Assembly: GCA_001599815.1 (NCBI GenBank)
Contig: BCIA01000002.1
Span: 4,499,626 to 4,563,625, forward strand
Direction: 5' to 3'
Length of the DNA: 64,000 bases
Source: Furcasterigmium furcatum
Lineage: Eukaryota > Ascomycota > Sordariomycetes > Glomerellales > Plectosphaerellaceae
Position 1 is the stretch's first letter; each line of letters begins with the position of its first letter. Below the pieces are notes generated by a model. It had not been told where the DNA came from, did not search any database, and saw only the letters and a list, made by a program, of their open reading frames with translations. Positions 1-9,960 of the stretch are shown here, piece after piece. Both the position numbers and the translations under genes were made by a program.

Positions 1-2
1 TG

Positions 3-161
3 GAGGAACATTCGTCAGAGGACAAGGACGCAAAAGACGTCCCCGCGAAGAAGGAGAAGAAGAAAGGGGGCTGTGAGAACTGCCCGAATGCCTGCGCTCG
101 GAAGTTTAAGCTCAGGGAGCATATTCTCCGGGCTTCGGTGCCGATGCCCGAGGCGGGCTGA
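3..161 (+). CDS. Possible 3' end of a gene cut by the window edge
   Basis: An open frame enters from the left edge and stops at 159-161. Its 52 residues are lysine/glutamate-rich and then contain three closely spaced cysteines (CENCPNAC) followed by a basic stretch. Nothing in it matches a family I recognise, and an open frame of this length can occur by chance in GC-rich DNA. It is listed because composition changes abruptly after the stop and no better gene occupies the edge. The rest of 162-473 shows nothing I can support. Confidence 0.22.
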   Translation, partial: EEHSSEDKDAKDVPAKKEKKKGGCENCPNACARKFKLREHILRASVPMPEAG

Positions 162-473
162 TATGTCAGATGAGACCGAGAGATGCAGCACTCTTCTCAG
201 AGCATTTGTCGGGGACGACTTTCGAGAAGCAATGTATGATCTGAAAACGGAACCTTTTCGGCTGGGTGGACGAGGAATGGTAGACGGGGAACGCAACGAG
301 GGTCTCAGCCTCAACTTTTGCTCGCGCAAGGCTAGCCGAGCCACGGTGTTTCCGAGTAAGACATTATACAAGATACTTATTATGGCCTGGGTAAAATATG
401 TGCTACGTTCTCATCCGGTCCAGCATGCGCAGATATGTGTGTTGCTCCGCCGACACGTCCGACTCGTTCCTCC

Positions 474-1295
474 TCAACCGCGGTACCAGTTCTCCACGGG
501 GTCGCCCAGGCACTCGCCCACGGTGACGGGCTGGAATCCCCGGTCCCGGAGGGTCTGGACCATGTGCGCCGTCAGCATCGTGACGGTGGTCTCGTGCACG
601 TCGTGGGCGAGCACGATGGGGCTGCTCCAGCTGGGGTCGCCCAGCTCGGCGTCGAACTTCTGCTGGGAGATGTAATTCGTCTCGGGGGTGTTGTTCTCGT
701 AGTCCTTGGTGTCGAGATTGGTGTCGATGATGTAGTAGCCGAGGCCGGAAATGTCGGCGATGCACTGCTGGCCGCAGGAGAGGAAGGGCGCCCTCATGTA
801 TGTCGGCGCGACGCCGATGATGCTGCGGAAGATGTCGTCGTTCTGCTGCATCTGGAAGGCGCGGTCTGCGTACGACAGCGTTTCCAGGTCCGGGTGGGTG
901 AGGGTGTGGCTGGCCAGCTGGTGGCCGGTCTGGTACATGCGCTGTGTGATGCCGGCCCAGGGCTCCTCGTCCATGCGGCGGCCGAAGTTTTCGCCGACGA
1001 GGAAGAAGGTGGCCTTTACGTCGAGCTCGTCCAGGAGGTCCAGGAGCTGACTGGTGTACCAGTAAGGCCCATCATCGTAGGTCAGGGCTATTTGGCCAGG
1101 AGTGTTGCACTGGGTGATGATCTGGCCGAGAGCAGGGCCTGCAAGCGTTGATCTGAACATGGGTCAGCATGAAATACCGGCTGTCAATCTCAGGGGTGCT
1201 GCATACTCGAAGTCTCTGGGGTGAGGGCGGTTGTCTGATGCCGAGGCCATGGCAGCCAGAGATGCCGCGGCGCCGAGAAGACTTGTGACATGCAT
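474..1295 (-). CDS. Secreted polysaccharide (chitin) deacetylase, CE4/NodB fold
   Basis: Two exons (1207-1295 and 474-1152) joined over a 54-nt intron with GTATGC donor, GCTGAC branch and CAG acceptor give 255 aa in a consistent frame. The first 20 or so residues form a signal peptide, so the enzyme is probably secreted to the wall or medium. The NodB domain carries the metal/catalytic motif TYDDGPY (Asp56, Asp57), the metal-binding HTLTHP (His112, His116), an RAPF motif in place of RPPY, and a late LAHDVH motif, as expected of carbohydrate esterase family 4. The likely reaction is removal of N-acetyl groups from chitin or chito-oligomers, although CE4 members also act on xylan or peptidoglycan. 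No chitin-binding domain is attached. The family call is firm; the substrate is inferred. Confidence 0.9.
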
Positions 1296-1415
1296 TGCAG
1301 AGGGTATGTACGATAAAGATATGTGAGACTAGATTGCTGGGGGGCTTGGAGCTCGATGGCGAGGATGAGTGCAGGACTGGATAACGACTGGAACAGTGAA
1401 CACTTAGAAGGAAGT

Positions 1416-1425
1416 ACTTATAAAA
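1416..1425 (-). promoter_or_regulatory. TATA-like element upstream of the CE4 gene
   Basis: Read on the minus strand, TATAAG lies about 120 nt upstream of the deacetylase ATG, a reasonable distance for a TATA box. Motif match only. Confidence 0.3.
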
Positions 1426-1429
1426 TGCT

Positions 1430-3035
1430 GAGGCACCGAAGAATCATGGTTCTCGAACGGGGAGGTTGGGAGTTCTAATAAGCTTCCAAAACCGTCGGCA
1501 CCTTTCCGTAAAGAGAGAGAGATGGCCTTCTTGCAGACCTACTAGCTGCCGCAAAGCAGACAGCTGACAGGATGATAGGGGGGTTGAGGGGGGCGCACGA
1601 GGAGAAACATGATGAAGTGCGGACGGACGCTTGGCCCGGGAACGGCCCCGGGCTTGTGCTTGGCGCGAAGATCGGTCTTGGAATGAGAACCGATACGACT
1701 TGGGATGGTTGTTGGGCGCCGGCGTGACCGCAGCCAAGACACCACGAGTTCGACGTCCATAGGATGGCATGCAGCCGGCCTGGACGAACTGCTGCTCGTC
1801 TGCCCGTCATCAACTAAGTAGCCAGGCAATACACGCGACCTCGGTCAAGGAAGAGAATCTCCGGGAAAAGAAAATGGGGAATGTGGTCACGCTGGGAGCG
1901 GTGGGTGTTCGAGCCCTCGGGCTGTTCAGCTTCTCGAAACACCAATGGCGATGACCAACCCCCCCAAGAGCGGCCAGAGACCAACGGCGGCGGACGGACA
2001 AAACGTCAAGGTACTTGGTAAAGCCGTAAAGGAGCAGTGAATCCGGAAGCGGGAAACAGGTGGCCGGGGGACAGACCTCCCGGGCAGTTGAGTTCTGGCT
2101 AGAGGGGGCGCCGCTGACGATGGACCGCGGGAGTGCCTGACGCGAGTGGTCGTTGAGCGTGGGCAGCGTGCGACGGACAGCTGACTGGCTGGAGATGCCC
2201 TCCCAGCCGTCATCTGGAGGAGAAGAAACCATGGTGACTGGTCCCATGTCTTAGACGGCGCCGGAGCACCGCCTCGATGGCTGCATGAAGTCGTCGGATC
2301 TTAGGCCAGCCAACTCGAGGCAGATTTTCAAGGATGATCAGTCTTCCCGGCTCTCGAGAAGACGCAGGCTGGGCTTTGCATGTCGTTCGATGACACTTCC
2401 TCTATGGTGGACGGGCGTTGGGGAAGAAACTCTGGGCGGCGCGGTCGGTGTAGCGTGGAGGGCGCCGTTTGCGGTTCCCGATTCGCTGTCCCCAGGCCGA
2501 CGGAGCGCGGGAATTGAACGGCGCATGGTACTAGCGCATGGTCAAAGTCAGCCTCAACGCTGCCATGCTGCAACGCTGGACCTGATGATGGGGATTTGGG
2601 GAGGGATCGTCGTGGGGGAGGCGGGAGAGGCGGGAGAGACGAGGATGTGGCCCTTGGAATACGAAGCCCAGCGTGGCCAAGACACAGGATGACCCGGATT
2701 TCGGGCTGATGTGGGCAGCATGCTTATTTGGGCGCAGAGACACGACTCGGATGATACTTGGCAAAGAGTCTCACGCGTACAAGTAGGGCGACCCTGAAAG
2801 CTTGGTCTCCTGTGTGCCGTCGCTCAGCAGCAGTGCATGTCATGTCTCGGCTCCGTCACCTTGTCAGGCGGCGCTGAAGAGCCTCTGCCGACGCGGGAGC
2901 AGGGGTCGGATGTAAGTGAGCGAGTAAGTACATGTAACATGCACATTATCATCGCAGTCTATTACATCAGCGGTTGTGGTAGTAGTCTTCAGTTCCTTTC
3001 CTAGGGCTCTATATTCTATGCCACTATGGATCCCA
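1430..3035. other. Intergenic region, no gene supported
   Basis: Several open frames of 60-145 codons overlap each other on both strands, but none has a recognisable domain, signal peptide or plausible splice structure. They look like GC-rich shadow frames. Confidence 0.5.
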
Positions 3036-4424
3036 TCAGACACCCAGCCCTGCCAGAAGTTCGCCCCTGACCGTGGCCACAAACCGGTTCATCTGCTCCG
3101 CCGGGTGGTACGCCTCGTTGTACACCACGCTCAGGTTGAGCTGGTCGCGGAACGTCCAGACGAACGTCACGGCCTGCCGCGTGAGCATCTCCACCCCGAC
3201 GCTCACGGCCCTGACCTCGATCCCGGCCTCCGGGGTCCCATACGACCGCCTGATGAGCTTCTCCACGACGCCCACGCTGCTGATGTCCACGTCGCTCGGC
3301 GGGTCGCCGCCCGGCGGCGCGTTACGGATCGCCTCGCCCAGCTGCGCCGCGTACTCGCGGTGCGCGTCGAGGAATTCCCGATCGATGGCGCCCGCGCGGT
3401 ACGTGTCGTTGAAGCTCTGCAGGCGCTCCGCCCAGCTGGCCCCGGGCTCGACGCGCTTCATCCAGCCGGTCGTGTACAGGCCGGCGGCGAAGGCGGGCGT
3501 GGAGTAGGGCTCGGGCAGGTACGGCCGCAGCCCGAAGCGGACGGTGCTGGTGTAGTGCTTGTCCCTGCCCGCGGCGTCAGCGAGCGCGTAGTTAGCCCCG
3601 GCGACGCTCGCGTGGACCGCGGCCGTGACGCTGATGCCGCGCGCCTTGCAGGCGGCCACGACACTGGATGTGGTCTCGGGGTCGAGCGTGAGGAGGGCGG
3701 TACGCGTGGCGGCTGGCAGCGTGGCGGCGTCCCCCGTGTACGGGATGCCTGTGGCGCCGACGACATGGCCGAACGTGGCTACGTGGGAGCCCCCGCGCGC
3801 CCTGAGCTCCGGGGTGGACTCCTCGGGCATGGCGGCGGCGTCCTCGACGGCCGGGGCGAGGCGGGCGGTCTCGGTGCCCCAGGCGAGCGAGGACGGGTTG
3901 GCAAGGGGCTCCGGCGAGGCGGCGAGCGCGAGCAGGGCATCGAGCAGGAGAATGATGCCGATGCCGTCGGTCCGCCAGTGGGAAGTATGGGCGAGCAGCT
4001 CGCCGGACTGTGGGATCCAGACCAGTCTCGCATAGGGCTGCGGCCGCCGGAAGGTTGGAATCACATCAGCAGCCGAGGCCGCGTCGGCGGCGACGCTGAA
4101 GGTCTGGGCGACCCAGGCGTCGACCGCGGCCCCGTCGGCCGGCACCGTGTAGAGGAGAATTTTGTCATCGGGTGCGACCTCGGCGGCGAGGCTTGGGTGC
4201 TGGAAGCGCAGGTGAGCCCAGGCGAGCCGAAAGAGAGCTTCAAGACTTTCTGGGCCGCCTGACGCGATAGATCCAGTGGGCTCAACAGTCGCGGTCGAGT
4301 TGATGGCCCAGTGGTCGCGGTTGAGCGGCAGCCCAGCGTCACCCACAAGCTTGATGAAGGCCTCGTTCTCCCCTATTGGGCGTGAGAAGGTACCTTTCTG
4401 GCCCGTCTCTGTCCAGGTTGTCAT
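3036..4424 (-). CDS. Tri3-like O-acyltransferase (condensation-domain superfamily)
   Basis: A single-exon frame of 462 aa if started at the ATG at 4424. The longer in-frame start at 4547 adds a 41-residue hydrophobic/basic leader that I reject, because homologues of this type begin close to the W-x-(6-8)-RP-x-GENE-x-FIK block seen right after 4424. That opening block, followed by a WAIN segment, resembles the fungal trichothecene 15-O-acetyltransferase (Tri3) family. The HxxxDG-type active-site motif is present as HWRTDG, with the catalytic His near residue 145. A DFGWG-like motif is not obvious. Such enzymes transfer acetyl or acyl groups from CoA to hydroxyls of secondary metabolites. No terpene cyclase, P450, PKS or NRPS lies nearby, so the substrate cannot be guessed and a trichothecene role is not implied. 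Confidence 0.75.
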   Translation of the reverse strand: MTTWTETGQKGTFSRPIGENEAFIKLVGDAGLPLNRDHWAINSTATVEPTGSIASGGPESLEALFRLAWAHLRFQHPSLAAEVAPDDKILLYTVPADGAAVDAWVAQTFSVAADAASAADVIPTFRRPQPYARLVWIPQSGELLAHTSHWRTDGIGIILLLDALLALAASPEPLANPSSLAWGTETARLAPAVEDAAAMPEESTPELRARGGSHVATFGHVVGATGIPYTGDAATLPAATRTALLTLDPETTSSVVAACKARGISVTAAVHASVAGANYALADAAGRDKHYTSTVRFGLRPYLPEPYSTPAFAAGLYTTGWMKRVEPGASWAERLQSFNDTYRAGAIDREFLDAHREYAAQLGEAIRNAPPGGDPPSDVDISSVGVVEKLIRRSYGTPEAGIEVRAVSVGVEMLTRQAVTFVWTFRDQLNLSVVYNEAYHPAEQMNRFVATVRGELLAGLGV

Positions 4425-5091
4425 GATGATGGTGGCGATGACCGCAGTGGTGATGAGAAGAGCGGGCAGTTGGCCGACGAAGTTCAATGGACGACAACGG
4501 GAAATCCAACGTGAGACTGCTTGTTTGTGAACTGAACTGACTCCCACAATGACGTGGCAAACATCGAGTTCATCAGCGGCTTACACGGTCCTTAAACCGC
4601 CCCCTTTCTGCATCATCATCGCGGGGCTTACGCGTATTTGGTGGGTGAGATCGTCGTTCTGTCCCCCTCATCGCCATGTAATAAATCCCAAAATAGATGT
4701 GCAATGAAATGTCAATCCGGCTGTCACAGGCAAGGCTTGAGTGAAGAGTCAGGTACATATGCATGGATTAGAGCCACAGGTTCGGTACCGAAGAACGGGC
4801 TGCAACGATGGCAGTGAGAGCACTCGCCTCTACAGAGAACTGTCTTGACTGGAGGTGTTTCCGTACCTTCAACCTACGAATATGTGATTCAACAACTTGG
4901 CTGCCTTTACAAGTTTGATTCGATTATGTAGCATGCTACAGCCGCAGATGGTGGTGATGATGTATTGGTGGGAGGCGCCTGGGTGTGCCGCACCGTCAAA
5001 CTCAAACTTGGCATCATTTGAACATTAATTTTCGAGAATTCCTCAGAGATGATAAATTCTGATAAAAGCAATCCTTCGCGTCAAATCTTCT
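4425..5091. other. Intergenic, nothing recognised
   Basis: Promoter-side region of the acyltransferase, becoming AT-richer toward 5050. No ORF with coding character. Confidence 0.5.
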
Positions 5092-5407
5092 CTAGAACTT
5101 TGAAATGACAAGGCCAGGCGCCAAGGCTACACACTTGAGCTCTGAGCCGCCGACGGTAGCCCTCGCGGGAGCTGCGTTGAAATCAGGGAACCGTCTGTTC
5201 CAGACCGAGTTCATGGCCGCAAAGTTGTACTGGCAGTTGACAAGATTGATGGCAAGATCCACGACATTCTCGAGACCACCATTTGGCACTGCCTGCTTGA
5301 TGATGGCTTCAAGGTTGTTGATTGCTTGTTCCGGCTGTCCCACAACGTCAACCGAAACAATCCTGTCTTGTGCTTCCCTGACGCCCGGCAAAACTTGAGT
5401 CAGGCAA
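5092..5407 (-). pseudogene. 5'-truncated RidA/YjgF-family fragment
   Basis: The minus-strand frame ending at 5092 resembles the last two thirds of a RidA (YjgF/YER057c/UK114) protein: a QAINNLEAIIKQA helix, an FAAMN segment and a PARATV signature in the right order and spacing. RidA proteins are about 125-135 aa and hydrolyse reactive enamine/imine intermediates. Here the first 35-40 residues, including the usual SGQ-containing strand, cannot be found upstream. The frame has no ATG; a possible splice acceptor TAG lies at 5408-5410. The C-terminus after PARATV is also divergent. Directly upstream lies an AT-rich, TpA-rich stretch. I read it as a relic, but a gene with a missed upstream exon is possible. 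Confidence 0.5.
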
Positions 5408-5520
5408 CTATGCAGTGATGTCAGAAAGATAGACCGTCCGAGAGCTTTGAGAGGGTGCCAGTCGGGCGCCAGGGAAATTCGCGGTCCGGACTTGGACTTT
5501 GAGCAAGGTTCTTCAAGGAC

Positions 5521-5640
5521 CCTAATCCTGTTAGTCTCTATAGTTTTAGGCGTTATATTAACTCTTAGGATAATATCTTCATCTTAAGGCACATATACCA
5601 GGGCTTAAGAATAAAGTGACTACTATCACCGCGAAGCGAC
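5521..5640. repeat. AT-rich, TpA-rich stretch resembling RIP-mutated repeat DNA
   Basis: Roughly 100 bases are dominated by TTA/TAA/ATA words within an otherwise GC-rich window. Repeat-induced point mutation (C to T in repeats) leaves this signature in ascomycetes. No transposase or LTR can be read, so the origin is unproven. 5641-6266 holds no gene I can support. Confidence 0.35.
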
Positions 5641-6266
5641 CTGTGTCTGGGAAGTCGTAGTTTGGGAAGAGTTGTGTGCTGTGGTAATTGTGTTCCCCAT
5701 ATGGGAAGATAGGTAGCTGCGAAGTGACCTCCTCGTTTTTATTTCATCGTGAATCGTGCGTCGCATGATATCGTGTCTACGCACTCAACAGGGCGTGGCT
5801 TACTCTTGATCGATAGCACTCATAACGCCGAAAGCCGTAGCCTCAGCCTGCTAGAAAGTGTAAAATTCTGCTCGGGATGTCGTACAGAGGCGTAGCCTGC
5901 GGAGGTAAAGAGCGGTTGGCTGTCTCGTGCAATTCACCCAATGCCAATTTTAGGCCTGCGAGGATAAAGGAGAACAGGGAACGTACAAGCCGCTCTGGCA
6001 TGGCGGGCGACCGCTGACGCGGCACAACGACTGCTTGGCAGCATGCAGCTGAGCAACCATTTCGACAACCGGCAGTGTATTCCACAGTTGACCACCAAAA
6101 GGAACGCCGCCAGCCCTGTCATACATCCATCAGGCTGCGCACCCAAGGTGTTGAGAAAGAAGGGCCGCCCGGCGGAGAACGTTTCCCTCGTTCTGTCCAG
6201 ATTCATACTTCTTGCAGACTGCTGGCTGATACCTTGCTTGGTTATCTCGCACGGAAATGATACGAG

Positions 6267-7775
6267 ATGATACATTTCTCACCCATCTGCACGCTCCCCG
6301 AGCGGGCTCCGGGCTTCATCGGCGCCCCCAGCGTCCGGTCGACGCTCGACATCGTCTGGACATGCATTTCCGTCATCATCCTCTGCAGCTGGTCTATTCT
6401 GCACCTCAACGTCCCCGAGCAGTTCGAGCCGCGGACGTGGAGGCAACGATGGAATCTCAATGTGTCCCGAATGACAAAGAAGCTCAAATGGATGCTCATC
6501 ACTCTCACGGCGCCTGAGATCCTTTCCGGGAAAGCTTTCGTGGACTTGCGGTCGATCCACTACAACACCCCTAAGTTACGGAGATTCGCAGAACAAGACG
6601 GCGTTGACTGGACCAGGGCGCATACGTCCTTTGCCGACATTGGGGGATTCGTGGTAAAGTTCACGCGCGACGAGCTCGAACCTGGGAGCCAAGACCCAGT
6701 ACAAGATCGTAACCTTGATTCTGAACTTGACCATCTCATACCAGCCTCTGCTGACACGGCGGCGCCCGACCGCAACCTCGAGCTTGTACGCGAGCGTATC
6801 AGAATCAACACGGCCGCCAAGGAGCGCCGGTACGGTCGAGCTCTCTGGCGCCCACATAAGCACCACAAACAGCAGATATCAGAAGCTTGGGGATCTCTCG
6901 CCTCTGATCCAGGCTTCATATTCTACATGGAAGATCAGATCATCACGGCCTTGCTGGAAGGCGATACATGGGTCTTGTCAGCGAGTCAGCTCTTGCAGGC
7001 ACGAGAACCCGGGATCATATCTGCTCTCCCCAACGTCAGCGTGGCGGAGTTGGCAGACAAAAGCAAGGGGGACTTCCTGGTCAAACTACTGGCCCTATTA
7101 CAGGCGGGATGGATGGTCGTTCAGATCATCATTCGCTCGGAGCTGATGCGCCGTTTGGTCCCCCTTGAGATCATGACTATGGCCTTTGCCATATGCGCAA
7201 TAGTTTACTACCTTCTCTCGCTCGAACGCCCCCAGGACGTTAACACACCAATCTGCGTCCTCGCCTACAGACCGGCAAGCTCCATGGAGATATCAATGGT
7301 CGCCCGCGAGCATCCCCGCTCGATTTCCGCCTCACTCGCACGTTGGCGTTCCTACGAGAACCGCATATCCAACGATGCTTCGCCGGGATATGCGGGCGAT
7401 GACACGGACACGCAGATGGCTCTGTTGGCGTTGGGCAGCACAGTGGGCGCCCTCCTCTTTGGCGGGCTGCACCTCGTTGCCTTCGATACGCTTGTTTTCC
7501 CGTCCGAGATGGAGAGATGGTTCTGGCTTTTGTCGGCCATGATCACCATGCTGGCTCCGATTGCATGCGTTCTCACCTTGGCCATGGTGTGGTACATCGT
7601 GGGCCCAGGCCAGACAACACGGGATACCGTTTACCGCCTGACGACCGGATTCTGGGCCCTGGTCCTGATCCTCGCGCGCATGTACATCTTCGTGGAAGCA
7701 TTCCGCTCCCTGTACTATCTTCCACCCGACGCCTATCTCAACACGTGGGCTGCCAATATTCCGCACTTTGGATAG
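6267..7775 (+). CDS. Fungal multi-pass membrane protein, function unknown
   Basis: A single exon encodes 502 aa. It begins with a block common to a large uncharacterised fungal family: a GxxxxxxVRxTLDIVWTC-like segment leading into a first membrane helix, then WSILHLNVP and a KWMLITLTAPEILSG helix. Further hydrophobic segments cluster in the second half (around residues 270-315, 380-400, 415-450 and 460-490), giving about seven predicted helices separated by a long cytosolic or lumenal loop rich in charged residues. I know of no demonstrated function for the family. No signal peptide, enzyme motif or transporter signature is visible. The ATG at 6267 is the first in frame and places the conserved block near the N-terminus. 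Confidence 0.75.
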   Translation: MIHFSPICTLPERAPGFIGAPSVRSTLDIVWTCISVIILCSWSILHLNVPEQFEPRTWRQRWNLNVSRMTKKLKWMLITLTAPEILSGKAFVDLRSIHYNTPKLRRFAEQDGVDWTRAHTSFADIGGFVVKFTRDELEPGSQDPVQDRNLDSELDHLIPASADTAAPDRNLELVRERIRINTAAKERRYGRALWRPHKHHKQQISEAWGSLASDPGFIFYMEDQIITALLEGDTWVLSASQLLQAREPGIISALPNVSVAELADKSKGDFLVKLLALLQAGWMVVQIIIRSELMRRLVPLEIMTMAFAICAIVYYLLSLERPQDVNTPICVLAYRPASSMEISMVAREHPRSISASLARWRSYENRISNDASPGYAGDDTDTQMALLALGSTVGALLFGGLHLVAFDTLVFPSEMERWFWLLSAMITMLAPIACVLTLAMVWYIVGPGQTTRDTVYRLTTGFWALVLILARMYIFVEAFRSLYYLPPDAYLNTWAANIPHFG

Positions 7776-7896
7776 ATCCAACTTCTTAGCGTGAGGTAGG
7801 TTCTATGTTTCCGGAGGTCTCTTCTTCTAACTCAGGTTTACTACTATAGCAGCGCCATATCCCGCAACAAGCGAACCTCACCTACTACATCGTATC

Positions 7897-8092
7897 CTAT
7901 AGCTTTAACGCCTTCCTCTTCGCCGCCAGCGCCCGTAGATCCTTACGCAAGATCTTCCCCGCCGGGCTCTTGGGGATGGCATGGATGAAGTGCACTCCGC
8001 CCCTGAGCTGCTTGTACGAGGCGACCTGGGACGTTACCCAGTTGGCGATGTCGTCTGCGGAGAAAATGGACTTATCAGCAACGAAGTAGGCA
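7897..8092 (-). pseudogene. Orphan last exon of a 4-coumarate:CoA-ligase-like acyl-CoA synthetase
   Basis: About 65 codons on the minus strand encode the extreme C-terminus of an adenylate-forming enzyme: a YFVADKS strand, a helix ending ...VASYKQLRGG, then the A10 motif PKSPAGKILRKDLR with its catalytic lysine, and a basic tail before TAG at 7897-7899. A good acceptor (CTAAC branch followed by CTCTAG) precedes it at 8093-8095, showing it was once a spliced exon. Upstream (8096-8375) there is no adenylation domain, and the next gene starts there, so about 480 residues are missing. I therefore call it a relic. The junction may mark a deletion or insertion breakpoint. Confidence 0.75.
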
Positions 8093-8375
8093 CTAGAGGG
8101 CGGTTAGGCCAGGCTCCCACCCGCCGCTACGAGGGGTCTGAGGACGTGACTGCTGATGAGAAGTTTACTCTTGGTGAGCTGTATCTAGCGAGCTATCTCC
8201 TGCGGGGGCGCGGAGGGAGACCAGTGTTGGCGCAAGCTAGATCCCAGCCCCAGACGTGTGGATTTAATCTATAACCATCATCAGCATACTCCCGCCACTT
8301 CCCGCCTTTTCTCCTCTTATTTTGACTCAACTTGACTTGAACAACTTTTATTCATCCAGTACTACCTGCTTCGCC

Positions 8376-9761
8376 TCATGGATCATCCGACTTCTTGTTC
8401 GGCAAAAAGAGCACGATGGCCATCAACAGCACGCCTGCCAGACACCCGATCCCATACAGGATCCCAACCACATCAACGGCCACCAGCTCGTGGTCGAAGT
8501 CGTTCAGCTCCTCCACCATCCACCAGACAGCCGCCGCGTTGACCGCCGCTCCGACCACGAACAAGATCTTCAGTGTCCAGGCCACGGTCAGGGGCCCTGC
8601 GATGCTCTTCCCCAGCGGAACCCGTGCCTTGATCAGGACAAACATGCCCACCACGAAGAGCACCCAGTAAACAGGCCCGGCCCAGGACAGGGAGCAGAGC
8701 CCGACGCATCGCCCCCGGTCCCATTCGGCGCGCAGCATCACCCCAAAGGTCGCCAGCTGCAGCGCCACGCAGAACAGCCCGAAGCAGATCAGCCCCTGCG
8801 CCGCGAGGCCCGTGTACGTGTTGTCCCTGTACGGTGCCGTCTTCCAGTACGCCAGGTTATCGTCCAGGCGCAATATCGGCACTCTGGTAGGCGTCACGGC
8901 CGGGGTGGCCGGGTTTAAGGTCGGCGCTGATGCCCCGGCCTGCTGGGCAGCCCGCGCCCACTCTGCCCGTCCTTTTGCCAGCATCTTCTCGAATCCCTTG
9001 GCCAGAACGCCGCCCGATTTGTCCAGGTGATACACGGTCACCTTGCCGGTGTCTGGCAGCGCTGCGGAGCGCCAGCTGGATGGGAACACCCTTCCGATGG
9101 CGAGAAAGGAAGTGCGGACAGCTATCTCGAGAGCAGTAATGGCCACGCCGACTTGTAGCACGTGGAGGAGCGGGTACAGGACTCTGCCCCTGGCGTCCAG
9201 ATCTGACCGCTCTGGTAGTTCCGCCTCCAGCCACGCCAGGTACTCGACCGTCGCCGGCGCGCCGAGCCAAGCATCGATGATGGCGTAGAAGAGGCCCAGC
9301 AGGGTGCCCCAGACGGCCAGCTCCAGCACGGCAAGAGAAGCCACGACCAGGATGGCCGCGCGCTCCCGAACGGACCCGGCCCACGAGGGGTTGCGAAAGG
9401 GGCGGCGCCCGCGGCGCGCCACGCGCCAGGCAACGCCGTTGAGCACGATGAGCGCCCAGGCCATGCCCAGGAAGGCGTCGAATGTGGCATTCAGCGTCCC
9501 TTGCGTTGGGCCGAACGGGTCAGCAACGGTCGGGAGGAAGCGCTGGTCGGCGGGATACGCCCGCGAGACAGGGTCATCCGAGCTGGGAAAGCGGAAGAAC
9601 GTGGTTGACCCCGGCAGCGCGCGCAGGGTAAGGATGGCTAGGAGGACGCAGACGCGGACGCAGGCGGCGACGACGACGAAGTTTGGCGCGTGATGGAACC
9701 AGGCCTCGCGGCTGGGTGAGGCGCGCAGCCGTACCGACCTGCGCTCGTGTTGCGGATGCAT
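8376..9761 (-). CDS. Multi-pass membrane protein, function unknown
   Basis: A single exon encodes 461 aa starting at the ATG at 9761. Hydrophobic segments near residues 28-45, 95-110, 135-165, 205-225, 310-330, 350-372, 385-405 and 425-450 suggest seven or eight helices, with an Ala/Pro-rich loop around residues 255-290 and a short basic C-terminus ending NKKSDDP. It lacks motifs of known transporters or enzymes. It is transcribed away from the HET gene at 9961 with only 199 nt between the two start codons, so they may share a promoter. I do not recognise the family. Confidence 0.7.
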   Translation of the reverse strand: MHPQHERRSVRLRASPSREAWFHHAPNFVVVAACVRVCVLLAILTLRALPGSTTFFRFPSSDDPVSRAYPADQRFLPTVADPFGPTQGTLNATFDAFLGMAWALIVLNGVAWRVARRGRRPFRNPSWAGSVRERAAILVVASLAVLELAVWGTLLGLFYAIIDAWLGAPATVEYLAWLEAELPERSDLDARGRVLYPLLHVLQVGVAITALEIAVRTSFLAIGRVFPSSWRSAALPDTGKVTVYHLDKSGGVLAKGFEKMLAKGRAEWARAAQQAGASAPTLNPATPAVTPTRVPILRLDDNLAYWKTAPYRDNTYTGLAAQGLICFGLFCVALQLATFGVMLRAEWDRGRCVGLCSLSWAGPVYWVLFVVGMFVLIKARVPLGKSIAGPLTVAWTLKILFVVGAAVNAAAVWWMVEELNDFDHELVAVDVVGILYGIGCLAGVLLMAIVLFLPNKKSDDP

Positions 9762-9960
9762 CTGCGGTTTGATGATGGTGTTCTTGAGATGTCGAGTCTG
9801 ACGAGGCTGAGAGAGAGGTCGACTCGTCCGAAAATAGACCGCGAAGTGAGATCTTGGCGGGGAACAGGACAGGGGTTCAGGGGTCTTTTGTTCGGCCCCC
9901 GATCGTCAGTCAGGCAGAGCCGATGAACCCTCACTCACACCTTCGACATGTTCCTTCGAC
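9762..9960. promoter_or_regulatory. Short divergent promoter between membrane protein and HET gene
   Basis: Only 199 nt separate two divergent start codons. A near-perfect short direct repeat (ccttcgacatg / ccttcgacatg) sits at 9942-9964, directly over the HET start codon. Confidence 0.45.

Noticed and set aside
435..1151. 238-codon plus-strand frame over the deacetylase
   Set aside because: Shadow of the CE4 gene, which has unmistakable catalytic motifs on the minus strand.
2976..4262. 428-codon plus-strand frame
   Set aside because: Antisense to the acyltransferase; Arg/Gly/Val-rich shadow frame.
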